The notes under the pieces were generated by a model that saw only the letters and a program-made list of their open reading frames with translations, had not been told where the DNA came from and searched no databases. From Shinella sp. H4-D48 (GTDB lineage Bacteria > Pseudomonadota > Alphaproteobacteria > Rhizobiales > Rhizobiaceae): a DNA stretch of 64,000 bases. How positions within the stretch are numbered: position 1 is the stretch's first letter; every line of letters starts with the position of its first letter. Of the stretch, positions 18,063 to 27,829 are shown piece by piece. Made by a program: the position numbers and the translations under genes. The stretch spans positions 2,526,001 through 2,590,000 of the forward strand of contig NZ_CP093337.1 of assembly GCF_022637395.1 (NCBI RefSeq). Reading direction: 5' to 3'.

Positions 18063-18767
18063 TCAGACGGAGCGCGTCAGCCCACCATCGACGCGGATGT
18101 TCTGGCCCGTGATGTAGCCGGCACCCTCCGAGGCGAGGAAGGCGACGGTCGCAGCAATCTCCTCGCTCGTGCCGTAGCGCTTCATCGGCACGCTCTCGCG
18201 CCGCTCCTCCGTGCCCGGCAGGCTGTCGATCCAGCCCGGCAACACATTGTTGATGCGGATATTGTCGGCCGCATAGGTGTCAGCGAAGATCTTCGTATAG
18301 GCGGCAAGCCCGGCGCGGAAGACGGCTGAGGTCGGGAACATCGACGACGGCTCGAAGGCCCAGGCAGTGGAGATATTGACGATCGATCCGGACTTCTGCG
18401 CCTTCATGACGGGCGCGACCAGCCGCACGGGCCGCACGACGTTCATGAGATAGACGTCCATGCCCTTGTGCCAGTCCTCGTCGGTGATGGCTGTGATCTC
18501 GGCGCGGGGGCCATGGCCCGCGCTGTTGACCAGCACGTCGATGCGGCCGAAGGTCGAGACGGCAAGGTCGATGAGCCGCTTGAGATCGTCGTTGGACTGG
18601 TTGGACCCGGTGACGCCTATACCGCCCAGTTCGGCGGCCAGCGCCTCGCCCTTGCCGGAAGAAGACAGGATGGCCACCTTGAAGCCATCTGCCGCCAGCC
18701 GCCGTGCCGAGGCCGCGCCCATGCCGCTGCCACCGGCAGTAATCACCGCTACCTTGTTCTCGCTCAT
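18063..18767 (-). CDS. SDR family protein lacking the catalytic Tyr and Lys
   Basis: 234 aa with a short-chain dehydrogenase fold. The nucleotide loop AGGSGMGAASARRL is at about residues 12-25, the NSAG motif follows, and IRINNVLPGWIDSLP matches the post-catalytic region. Aligning the conserved flanks places SAVFR where active SDRs have YxxxK, so both the catalytic tyrosine and lysine appear to be replaced (Ser and Arg). The upstream serine region NISTAWAF remains. It may bind NAD(P) without classical oxidoreductase chemistry. The start MSENKVAVITAGGSGM is preceded by GGGAGACAGGC. An N-terminal extension to 18926 is judged non-coding. Confidence 0.85.
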   Translation of the reverse strand: MSENKVAVITAGGSGMGAASARRLAADGFKVAILSSSGKGEALAAELGGIGVTGSNQSNDDLKRLIDLAVSTFGRIDVLVNSAGHGPRAEITAITDEDWHKGMDVYLMNVVRPVRLVAPVMKAQKSGSIVNISTAWAFEPSSMFPTSAVFRAGLAAYTKIFADTYAADNIRINNVLPGWIDSLPGTEERRESVPMKRYGTSEEIAATVAFLASEGAGYITGQNIRVDGGLTRSV

Positions 18768-18941
18768 GCCTGTCTCCCGTCTTCGAATGAGAACCGTTGA
18801 TAGCATCTTCCGCCCTCGCGCGCGAAGCACCTTCCGTCGCCGGCCTGCCGCAAATGCGATTTTCAAAGCCGCTTGGCCACCGGCGCCGATGCGACTATCA
18901 ATCGAAAAACCGAGCGCCCCTGCCATGGAGCATGACAGATC

Positions 18942-19568
18942 GTGACGACGCCAGAAGACGCGCCCGCAGCGCGAGCGAGCCGGGCAACCCGCATCACCCT
19001 GCTGTGCCGCGGCGCCACCGCTGCCAACCGGCAGGCGCGGTTCTCAGCCGGTGATAGCCTCCTGCCGAAGGAGCCGGCCCGCGCGGCGGCGCTTGCCAAG
19101 AGCTTGCGGCCCTTCGACCGGGTGTTCTGCGCGCCGGAAGCCTCTGCGGCCGAAACGGCAGCGGCCTTTTCCGCCGCACCGATCCCCTACCCGGCGCTGC
19201 GCGATGTCGATTATGGTTCATGGAACGGACAGACCGCAGACGAGATCGCGGAGCGGTTTCCAGAGGCACTGCGGCACTGGATGACCGATCCGGCCGCGGC
19301 ACCGCATGGCGGGGAAAGCTTCGAGACGGCGGCCACACGCGCCACGGGCTGGCTCAACGGCCTGCATGGCACGGGCGGGCGCATCCTTGCCGTGACCCAC
19401 GGCATCCCGCTTAAGCTGGTTTTCGCGCATGTTGTGGGCGCACCGCTGACGGCGGTCTGGCGTATCGATGTAGAGCCGCTCGGCTTTCTCGACCTGTCGA
19501 GCGATGGACGCCGCTGGGCGCTGCGCGGTTTCGGCGCGGGCCTGCCCGCAGTTGACGACGGCGTTTGA
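18942..19568 (+). CDS. Histidine phosphatase superfamily protein with degenerate active site
   Basis: 208 aa with a phosphoglycerate mutase-like fold. Where active members read RHGET the protein reads CRGAT, so the phospho-accepting histidine is missing. The second arginine site (SSPLxR) reads CAPEAS. The later histidine in AVTHGIPLKL and the YGSWNGQT motif remain. This pattern recalls, from memory, rhizobial histidine-phosphatase-like proteins found near cobalt transport genes; that link is uncertain. GTG/ATG choice: the ATG-like start at 18942 gives the complete first strand. It is convergent with the gene ending at 19573. Confidence 0.75.
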   Translation: MTTPEDAPAARASRATRITLLCRGATAANRQARFSAGDSLLPKEPARAAALAKSLRPFDRVFCAPEASAAETAAAFSAAPIPYPALRDVDYGSWNGQTADEIAERFPEALRHWMTDPAAAPHGGESFETAATRATGWLNGLHGTGGRILAVTHGIPLKLVFAHVVGAPLTAVWRIDVEPLGFLDLSSDGRRWALRGFGAGLPAVDDGV

Positions 19569-19572
19569 CGGC

Positions 19573-20655
19573 TCAGCCCGTCGCGGCGAGCGGCAGGAAC
19601 GACACGACGGCGCCGGTCTCCGCGTGGCCGGGCGCGTCTTCGTCCGCCGCAATACCCTCCACGCCCCTGTCGAGAACGGCGCGCCATTGCGAAATCAGTT
19701 CGAGATAGGAGCCGCCGCCGAAGCGCCGGGCCATCCTGTCCTGCTGGCGCAGCGTGATGCGTACCGTCGCACGGCTGAACCGATCCGTGTGGGAGAGGAA
19801 GGATTCCGGTTCCACCCGCCGCGCCAGCCCATCCAGCACCGCCTTGCGCAGGATGGGCAGGTCCGGGCGCGCGAACTGCGAAAAGAGATCCTGGAAGCGC
19901 GCATGGTCGTCGATGTCGAAATCGAGATCGCGCCCCAGGCTGTCCATGACAGGATTGGCGGGATGCAGATAGCCGAGCGGCACATGGTACTTCGGGATCG
20001 GCGTGTTGGCCGAATGGGTGCGCCGCGAGCGGATGAGGTGCGGCAGGAGATGTGTGTGCGGCCCCGGCGGTGAGACGCCGCCGGTATCCGGGCCGCCGAT
20101 CTTCTGGAACACCTCGATGCGGCCGAGTCGGGTCAGCGCCACGCGGTGCGGATGCGCCTTCATGATGGCCGCCGTCGCCGGATTGTGCGGATCGAACAGG
20201 CTGCGGCCGATCTGCGCGCGCAGGATGGCGAGCAGCGCGGGATCGTCGGTGCGGATACAGAAATCGCATTGCGGCAGGGCAAGGCCGAGATCGAAGAGGA
20301 TGGCCGCCCGGTCCGTCACGCGCACAGCTTCCGTATCAGGGCCGAGTTCGGTCAGCGCCTTGCGACCGTTCATCGCCGCGTCTCGCTGCGGCAGGCACAG
20401 CGCCACACCATGACTCCAGCGCTGCGGCCGGCAGCTCAGCGCCTCGTAGGCGAAGGGCACGATCTGCCCGACCGTATCGGCATCGAGCCGGATGGCGCCG
20501 CGCGGTGTGGCGCGGACGAAAAGCGAGGGAGCATCGGCCTGCAGATACTCGCCCGGATCCTGGTGGAATTCCGCAACGGCGCCATACGACCCCATGCTCC
20601 ACCCTGCCCGCCGGTCGATGAGATGATCGATCAGGACATCCCTGATATCCGCCAT
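19573..20655 (-). CDS. Uncharacterised protein downstream of fdhA
   Basis: 360 aa, no signal peptide or membrane segment. I do not recognise the domain with confidence; DUF6925 is a possibility from memory. Visible features are a histidine-rich central stretch (HPHRVALTRLGRIEVFQK, GPHTHLLPHL, KYHVPLGYLHPANPVMDSLG) and a short cysteine pair, CDFCIR. The N-terminus begins MADIRDVLIDHLIDRRAGW after GGGAGGAAA, a good ribosome binding site. It lies directly downstream of fdhA in the same direction, 116 bases away with a hairpin between, so it may be part of the same function. A metal-binding role is possible from the histidines but is not shown. Confidence 0.75.
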   Translation of the reverse strand: MADIRDVLIDHLIDRRAGWSMGSYGAVAEFHQDPGEYLQADAPSLFVRATPRGAIRLDADTVGQIVPFAYEALSCRPQRWSHGVALCLPQRDAAMNGRKALTELGPDTEAVRVTDRAAILFDLGLALPQCDFCIRTDDPALLAILRAQIGRSLFDPHNPATAAIMKAHPHRVALTRLGRIEVFQKIGGPDTGGVSPPGPHTHLLPHLIRSRRTHSANTPIPKYHVPLGYLHPANPVMDSLGRDLDFDIDDHARFQDLFSQFARPDLPILRKAVLDGLARRVEPESFLSHTDRFSRATVRITLRQQDRMARRFGGGSYLELISQWRAVLDRGVEGIAADEDAPGHAETGAVVSFLPLAATG

Positions 20656-20728
20656 GGTTTCCTCCCTCTCGAATGAACGCCGCGAACCCGGCTTCGGAAA
20701 GCGAGGCCGCGACGTTGCATCGGTTTGG

Positions 20729-20762
20729 ACCGCGCCGGCCGTCTACAGGCGGCCGGCGCGGT
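20729..20762. terminator. 13-bp hairpin between fdhA and the downstream gene
   Basis: ACCGCGCCGGCCG and CGGCCGGCGCGGT pair perfectly over 13 bases with an 8-base loop. A T-run follows only a few bases away on the plus strand and is absent on the minus strand. It may be an attenuator or mRNA-stabilising stem rather than a full terminator. Confidence 0.6.
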
Positions 20763-20771
20763 ACCGGTTTT

Positions 20772-21962
20772 TCAGGCGGCCTTGAGCAGGTCGCCGTGCG
20801 GGTCGAGCACGAACTTCGTCGCCGCGCCCTGGTCGAAGCTCTCGTAGCCCTGCACGGCATCGTCGAGCGCGATGATCTTCGCGTTGACGATATCGGCGAT
20901 GGGCAGGCGGTCGTGCAGGATGGCCTGCATGAGCTGCCGGTTGTACTTGAGAACAGGCGTCTGGCCGGTGTGGAAGGACTGCGCCTTCGCCCAGCCGAGG
21001 CCGAAGCGCAGCGACAGGCTGCCCTCCTTGGCCGCGCTGTCGACGGCGCCCGGATCTTCCGTGACATAGAGGCCGGGAATGCCGATCGAGCCGGCGGCGC
21101 GGGTGATCTCCATCATCTGGTTCAGCACGATGGCCGGCTGCTCGCCGCCCGCATGGCCACGGGCCTCGAAGCCGACGGCATCGATGGCGCTGTCCACCTC
21201 GTTCGTTCCAACGACCTCGGCGATCATGTCACCAAGGCGGTCGCTCTTGGAAAGGTCGATCGGCTCGAAGCCCACCCGGGCGGCGTGCGCCAGACGGTCC
21301 TTGTTGAAATCGCCGATCATCACGACCGCTGCGCCGAGAATGCGGGCGGATGCGGCCGCCGCAAGCCCGACCGGGCCGGCACCCGCCACATAGACTGTCG
21401 AGCCGACGCCGACACCGGCCTTCACCGCGCCGTGGAAGCCCGTCGGCAGAATGTCGGACAGCATGGTAAGGTCGCGGATCTTCGACATGGCCTTGTCGCG
21501 ATCCGGGAACTTCAACAGATTGAAGTCGGCATAGGGGATCGTGACGTAACGGGCCTGGCCGCCGATCCAGCCGCCCATGTCGACATAGCCATAGGCACCG
21601 CCCGCACGCGACGGATTGACGGTGAGGCATACGCCGGTGTCCTGCGACTTGCAGCAACGGCAGCGCCCGCAGGCTACGTTGAACGGCACCGAGACGATGT
21701 CGCCGATCTGCAGCATCTCGACGTCGATGCCCTTCTCGATGACCTCGCCGGTGATCTCGTGGCCGAGGACGAGGCCGGGCATGGCCGTCGTGCGGCCGCG
21801 CACCATGTGCTGGTCGGAGCCGCAGATATTCGTCGAGATCACCTTGAGGATCACGCCGTGTTCGATACGGCGGCCGTCGGGGGCCTCCAGCTTCGGGTCG
21901 TCGATGTCGCGGACCTCGACCTTGCCGGGTCGCATATAGACGACGCCTCTGTTCCTGCTCAT
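20772..21962 (-). CDS. fdhA: Formaldehyde dehydrogenase, glutathione-independent
   Basis: 396 aa, close to the 398 aa of Pseudomonas putida FdhA. It oxidises formaldehyde to formate with tightly bound NAD and zinc. The catalytic zinc region is STNICGSDQHMVRG with GHEITGEV. The structural zinc cysteines are in CGRCRCCKSQDTGVC. The Rossmann loop is AGAGPVGLAAAASA (about residues 178-191). The family-specific long C-terminal part, GIPGLYVTEDPGAVD and RFGLGWAKAQSFHTGQ, is present. The start ATG follows AGGAGGAGA. A cobalamin riboswitch lies 194 bases upstream in the same direction, an unusual regulator for this enzyme. Confidence 0.95.
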   Translation of the reverse strand: MSRNRGVVYMRPGKVEVRDIDDPKLEAPDGRRIEHGVILKVISTNICGSDQHMVRGRTTAMPGLVLGHEITGEVIEKGIDVEMLQIGDIVSVPFNVACGRCRCCKSQDTGVCLTVNPSRAGGAYGYVDMGGWIGGQARYVTIPYADFNLLKFPDRDKAMSKIRDLTMLSDILPTGFHGAVKAGVGVGSTVYVAGAGPVGLAAAASARILGAAVVMIGDFNKDRLAHAARVGFEPIDLSKSDRLGDMIAEVVGTNEVDSAIDAVGFEARGHAGGEQPAIVLNQMMEITRAAGSIGIPGLYVTEDPGAVDSAAKEGSLSLRFGLGWAKAQSFHTGQTPVLKYNRQLMQAILHDRLPIADIVNAKIIALDDAVQGYESFDQGAATKFVLDPHGDLLKAA

Positions 21963-22156
21963 GTCTGTCTCCTCCTGGGTTTTGCCTCGTCCGGCCCGCC
22001 AAGCGCGCGCCGGATCCTCTCGGAACGATCGCGCAGGCCAACGGGCTGAGCGCGGAGCGTCGCTCGACGAAGGATGGAGAGGAGAAGGAAACGGGCCCTT
22101 CGAGAGGACGCCGTTCACCTCTTGATCGCCCACCGCAATCGGCCGAGTCATCGTTT

Positions 22157-22329
22157 CAGGGCTGGTTTCCGGGCTTCGGAACTGTCCTTTCGGACGCTGC
22201 CGGCACCTTCCCGGCCGACTGGCCAGTGGTGTTTGCCGGAGCTTTCGTTCCGCTACCGTTGCGGGGGCAGCACCGGCATTCGACCGGCTTCCCAATTATC
22301 CGTCCCGACATGGTCGGGACGGCACCCTG
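22157..22329 (-). promoter_or_regulatory. Cobalamin riboswitch upstream of fdhA
   Basis: On the minus strand: CAGGGTGCC, then a GTCCCGAC/GTCGGGAC hairpin, GGATAATTGGGAAGCCGGT, AATGCCGG, the core CTGCCCCCGCAACGGTAGCGG, then CCACTGG, CGGGAAGG and finally GAAGCCCGGAAACCAGCCCTG. The ends pair as CAGGG/CCCTG (P1). These are the ordered conserved blocks of the B12 aptamer. The central block is TGCCCCCGCAACGGT where the consensus is TGCCCCCGCAACTGT. The next gene downstream in this direction is fdhA; no other ORF with a credible start lies between. Confidence 0.88.
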
Positions 22330-22426
22330 TACGCACCCAGCAAACCATCTGGCGGGCCAAAGGACCCTCGGGAATACGACATCGACGGCACCCCGAACGA
22401 CATGCCGTTGAAGGACATCCCAAGGC

Positions 22427-25574
<3,148 letters not shown>

Positions 25575-25578
<4 letters not shown>

Positions 25579-25973
25579 CGTGTCCAAAATCGTTCCAGCC
25601 CTTGTCTGACGTTGTCGACATCCTCATCCGTTCCGAGCAGTTCGAAACGGTAGAGGTACGGCACGGCGCATTTCGCGGAGACGATGTTGCCTGCGAGAGC
25701 GTATCCGGTGCCGAAATTGGTGTTCCCGGCCGCGATAACGCCGCGGATCAGGCTTCGATTGTGCGGATCGTTCAGAAAGCGGATCACCGGCTTCGGCACC
25801 GCTCCCTTCTCCCCGCCGCCGCCATAGGTCGGCGAGACCAGCACGAAGGGCTCCCGCGCCGTTGGCGGCTCGTCCGTCGCGTCGACCGGCAGGCGGAGGG
25901 CCGCGACGCCGAGTTTCTCGACGAAGCGCCGGGTGTTCTCCGACCGGCTGGAAAAATAGACGAGCCCGCCCAT
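25575..25973 (-). CDS. nrdI: Flavodoxin-like NrdI
   Basis: 132 aa. NrdI is an FMN protein that helps assemble the manganese-tyrosyl cofactor of NrdF. The flavodoxin phosphate-loop equivalent is [17 protein letters not shown], and the flavin region [25 protein letters not shown] is intact. [28 protein letters not shown] is typical of the family. It starts MGGLVYFSS, 8 bases after nrdH, and its stop overlaps the nrdE start. Gene order nrdH-nrdI-nrdE-nrdF is the usual class Ib order. Confidence 0.95.
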
Positions 25974-25981
25974 CGGCCGGC

Positions 25982-26203
25982 TCAGGCGAGCGCGCTGATC
26001 ATGTCCGGGCGGAAGCCGGCCCAATGCTGCTCGCCGGCGATGACGACGGGAACCTGGCGATAACCGAGACCCTGCACCAGCGCGAAGGCATCGGCATCCT
26101 CGGAGACATCGACGACGCTGTAATCGATGCCTTGGCGGTCGAGCGCGCGGGTGGTCGCGGTGCACTGGACGCAGGCGGGCTTGGAATAGACGATGATGGA
26201 CAT
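25982..26203 (-). CDS. nrdH: Glutaredoxin-like NrdH redoxin
   Basis: 73 aa, normal NrdH length. It supplies electrons to NrdE from thioredoxin reductase. The redox motif is CVQC (in [14 protein letters not shown]), and the C-terminal [12 protein letters not shown] segment with the WxGFRPD pattern is diagnostic of NrdH rather than ordinary glutaredoxin. The ATG at 26203 follows GAGGAAAG. It is the first gene of nrdHIEF; a long leader of about 450 bases separates it from the promoter and contains the riboswitch. Confidence 0.94.
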   Translation of the reverse strand: MSIIVYSKPACVQCTATTRALDRQGIDYSVVDVSEDADAFALVQGLGYRQVPVVIAGEQHWAGFRPDMISALA

Positions 26204-26438
26204 GGGCTTTCCTCGTTTTTCAATCAGGCATGGGGAACCGATCGGCCATCCGCCGATGACCGTTCGAAACATTATAGAGACATGGACGGACGCCCGCGGA
26301 CGACCGGTTAAGGGGCGTCCGCCTACACGCGCGGAGAAACTGTAAACAAGATCGACATGACTTCACACCGAGACATTTTCAGCAGGGTGCACAGGGAGAC
26401 GCGGGGCGAGATCATTCGCAACCCATCGCTCGCCATCC

Positions 26439-26460
26439 GGACACCCCGCCCGTGGACGTT
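26439..26460 (-). repeat. Expression-platform segment shared with the metE riboswitch
   Basis: A 22-base stretch just 3' of the nrd riboswitch aptamer is identical to 30248-30269 after the metE aptamer. On the minus strand it contains CCACGGG, which can pair with sequence inside or beyond the aptamer. Conservation outside the aptamer suggests a common regulatory hairpin. Confidence 0.75.
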
Positions 26461-26469
26461 CATGCACGA

Positions 26470-26653
26470 GGCAGGTCTCCTGGCTCGCGGGTCGACACGG
26501 TCATCCGTCTTCCCAAGGCATTAGCGCCTCAGTGACATCATCGGATGAACGCTCACCGCTTACAGTTGCGGGGGCAGCCCCGGACAATGCGGCCATCATA
26601 GCCGCCCCGGGTTCCCGTCTTAGCCCTCGACACTTTCGAATCGAAGGAACCTC
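26470..26653 (-). promoter_or_regulatory. Cobalamin riboswitch upstream of nrdHIEF
   Basis: On the minus strand the blocks are GAGGTTCC, GGGCTAAGACGGGAACCCGG, the core GGGGCTGCCCCCGCAACT followed by GTAAGCGG, GTCACTGAGG, CCTTGGGAAG, and GCCAGGAGACCTGCC at the end. All are consensus B12-aptamer boxes in correct order. It opens about 7 bases after the predicted -10 box and ends 267 bases before nrdH. Cobalamin would be expected to repress this B12-independent reductase, as known for class Ia/Ib operons in other bacteria that also own class II NrdJ. Confidence 0.95.
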
Positions 26654-26662
26654 GAACACAAG

Positions 26663-26692
26663 ATATAGTAGACGAGGTAAAAAATGCGTCAA
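26663..26692 (-). promoter_or_regulatory. Promoter of the nrdHIEF transcript
   Basis: On the minus strand TTGACG and CTATAT are spaced by 18 bases. Transcription would start at about 26656, directly at the 5' end of the riboswitch, and four bases after the end of the thioesterase gene. Confidence 0.7.
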
Positions 26693-26695
26693 CGC

Positions 26696-27475
26696 CTATG
26701 ATCGGTTATCCAACATTTCGTGCGGGACCACGGGCACCGGCCGGTCGCGGTCATCGACCGCGACCATCACGAAACGGCCGTGTGCCGTGAGTTTGCGGGC
26801 ACCACTCATCAGGTCTTCCGACCACAGGTCCACGGCAACGGTCATGGAGGTGCGCCCGACGGCAACAATCGTTGCGACCGTGTCGACGATCGCGCCGACC
26901 GGCACGGGCGCGCGGAAATCGACACGCTCGGAGGCGGCCAGCACGGTGATGCGCCGGCCATGGCGGGTCGCCGCCACGAAAGCCGCCTTGGTCATGACGG
27001 CGAGCGCCTCGCCGCCGAACATGCGGCAGGAACTGCTGGCCTGATCGGCAAAGACGATATCGCTTGTGATGAGCCCGTCGTGCGGCGCATCGGCGGTGTC
27101 ACAGAGCGGCGGCAGGCGCCAGTCCGGCCCCTTGCTTTCCGGCACCGCGACCATATTGAACCCACCACGCGTGCACAGCCGGCGCTCGCCGGAGAGAAGG
27201 TCCTCCGCCGTCATTTCCACCTCGACGGACATCGACTTACGGCCGACGCGCAGGACGCGCGCGCAAAGCTCGACCATTTCCCCCACGCGAGCGGGCGCCT
27301 GGAAATCGACGCGGTCGCAGGAGGCCGTCACGAAGGGCACCCGGCCGTGGCGGGTCGCGGCAATGAAGGCGATGCGGTCCATCAGCGCTAGTCCGGCGCC
27401 GCCGAACAGCGTGCCGTGGTGGTTCGTATCACCGGGAAAAACGAGATCGATGAGGCGGCTCGGGAAAACAGACAT
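26696..27475 (-). CDS. Acyl-CoA thioesterase with two hotdog domains
   Basis: 259 aa made of two tandem hotdog (YciA/ACOT-like) domains. Domain 1 (about 1-115) has FPGDTNHHGTLFGGAGLALMDRIAFIAATRHG and domain 2 (about 130-245) has VFADQASSSCRMFGGEALAVMTKAAFVAATRHG. Both share CDRVDFQAP/SERVDFRAP and the GR(K/T)SM(S/T)V strand. The catalytic acid/asparagine region DTNHHGTLFGG is kept in domain 1; in domain 2 the equivalent DQASSSCRMFGG is divergent, so domain 2 may be structural. It hydrolyses acyl-CoA, chain length unknown. Confidence 0.9.
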   Translation of the reverse strand: MSVFPSRLIDLVFPGDTNHHGTLFGGAGLALMDRIAFIAATRHGRVPFVTASCDRVDFQAPARVGEMVELCARVLRVGRKSMSVEVEMTAEDLLSGERRLCTRGGFNMVAVPESKGPDWRLPPLCDTADAPHDGLITSDIVFADQASSSCRMFGGEALAVMTKAAFVAATRHGRRITVLAASERVDFRAPVPVGAIVDTVATIVAVGRTSMTVAVDLWSEDLMSGARKLTAHGRFVMVAVDDRDRPVPVVPHEMLDNRS

Positions 27476-27488
27476 GAGATCAATTCCT

Positions 27489-27731
27489 TCAATCGGCGGC
27501 GTCCGGCCCGGTCGCGTGACGGCGAACAGTCGCTCGTCCTCTCGGCAGCGCGGTTTGACGGGCCAGCCTTTGCAGGCCGTTCTTTTCGAAGAGATCGTTC
27601 AACGCTTCGGCCAGGATGACCTGATGGGTGACGTTGCGCTCTTTCGCGAGCCGGCTGATCGCGTCGAGCACATCGGGCGGGAAGTGTCCGGAGACCTGGC
27701 GTCGGCCAATCCGGCTGGGACGTCTGCTCAT
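27489..27731 (-). CDS. Ribbon-helix-helix DNA-binding protein (antitoxin-like)
   Basis: 80 aa. Residues about 10-50 (RQVSGHFPPDVLDAISRLAKERNVTHQVILAEALNDLFEKNG) form a typical ribbon-helix-helix: a short beta strand followed by two helices. Similar proteins are annotated as antitoxin-like RHH proteins. No toxin gene is adjacent: upstream is metE's 3' end and downstream the thioesterase. A solitary regulator is therefore more likely than a toxin-antitoxin pair. The tail is basic (PRGRATVRRHATG). Start chosen at MSRRPSR. Confidence 0.75.
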   Translation of the reverse strand: MSRRPSRIGRRQVSGHFPPDVLDAISRLAKERNVTHQVILAEALNDLFEKNGLQRLARQTALPRGRATVRRHATGPDAAD

Positions 27732-27829
27732 ATCAGCCCTCCTCAAGCGGCGAGAACGATTTCACCTGTCAGGCCGGCGGACCTGACGACATGAGGACGG
27801 CCCGGGTTTCCCCGGGCCGCCGGATGACA

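Noticed and set aside
27489-27731. Toxin-antitoxin module
   Set aside because: An antitoxin-like RHH protein is present but no toxin-sized partner gene lies next to it.
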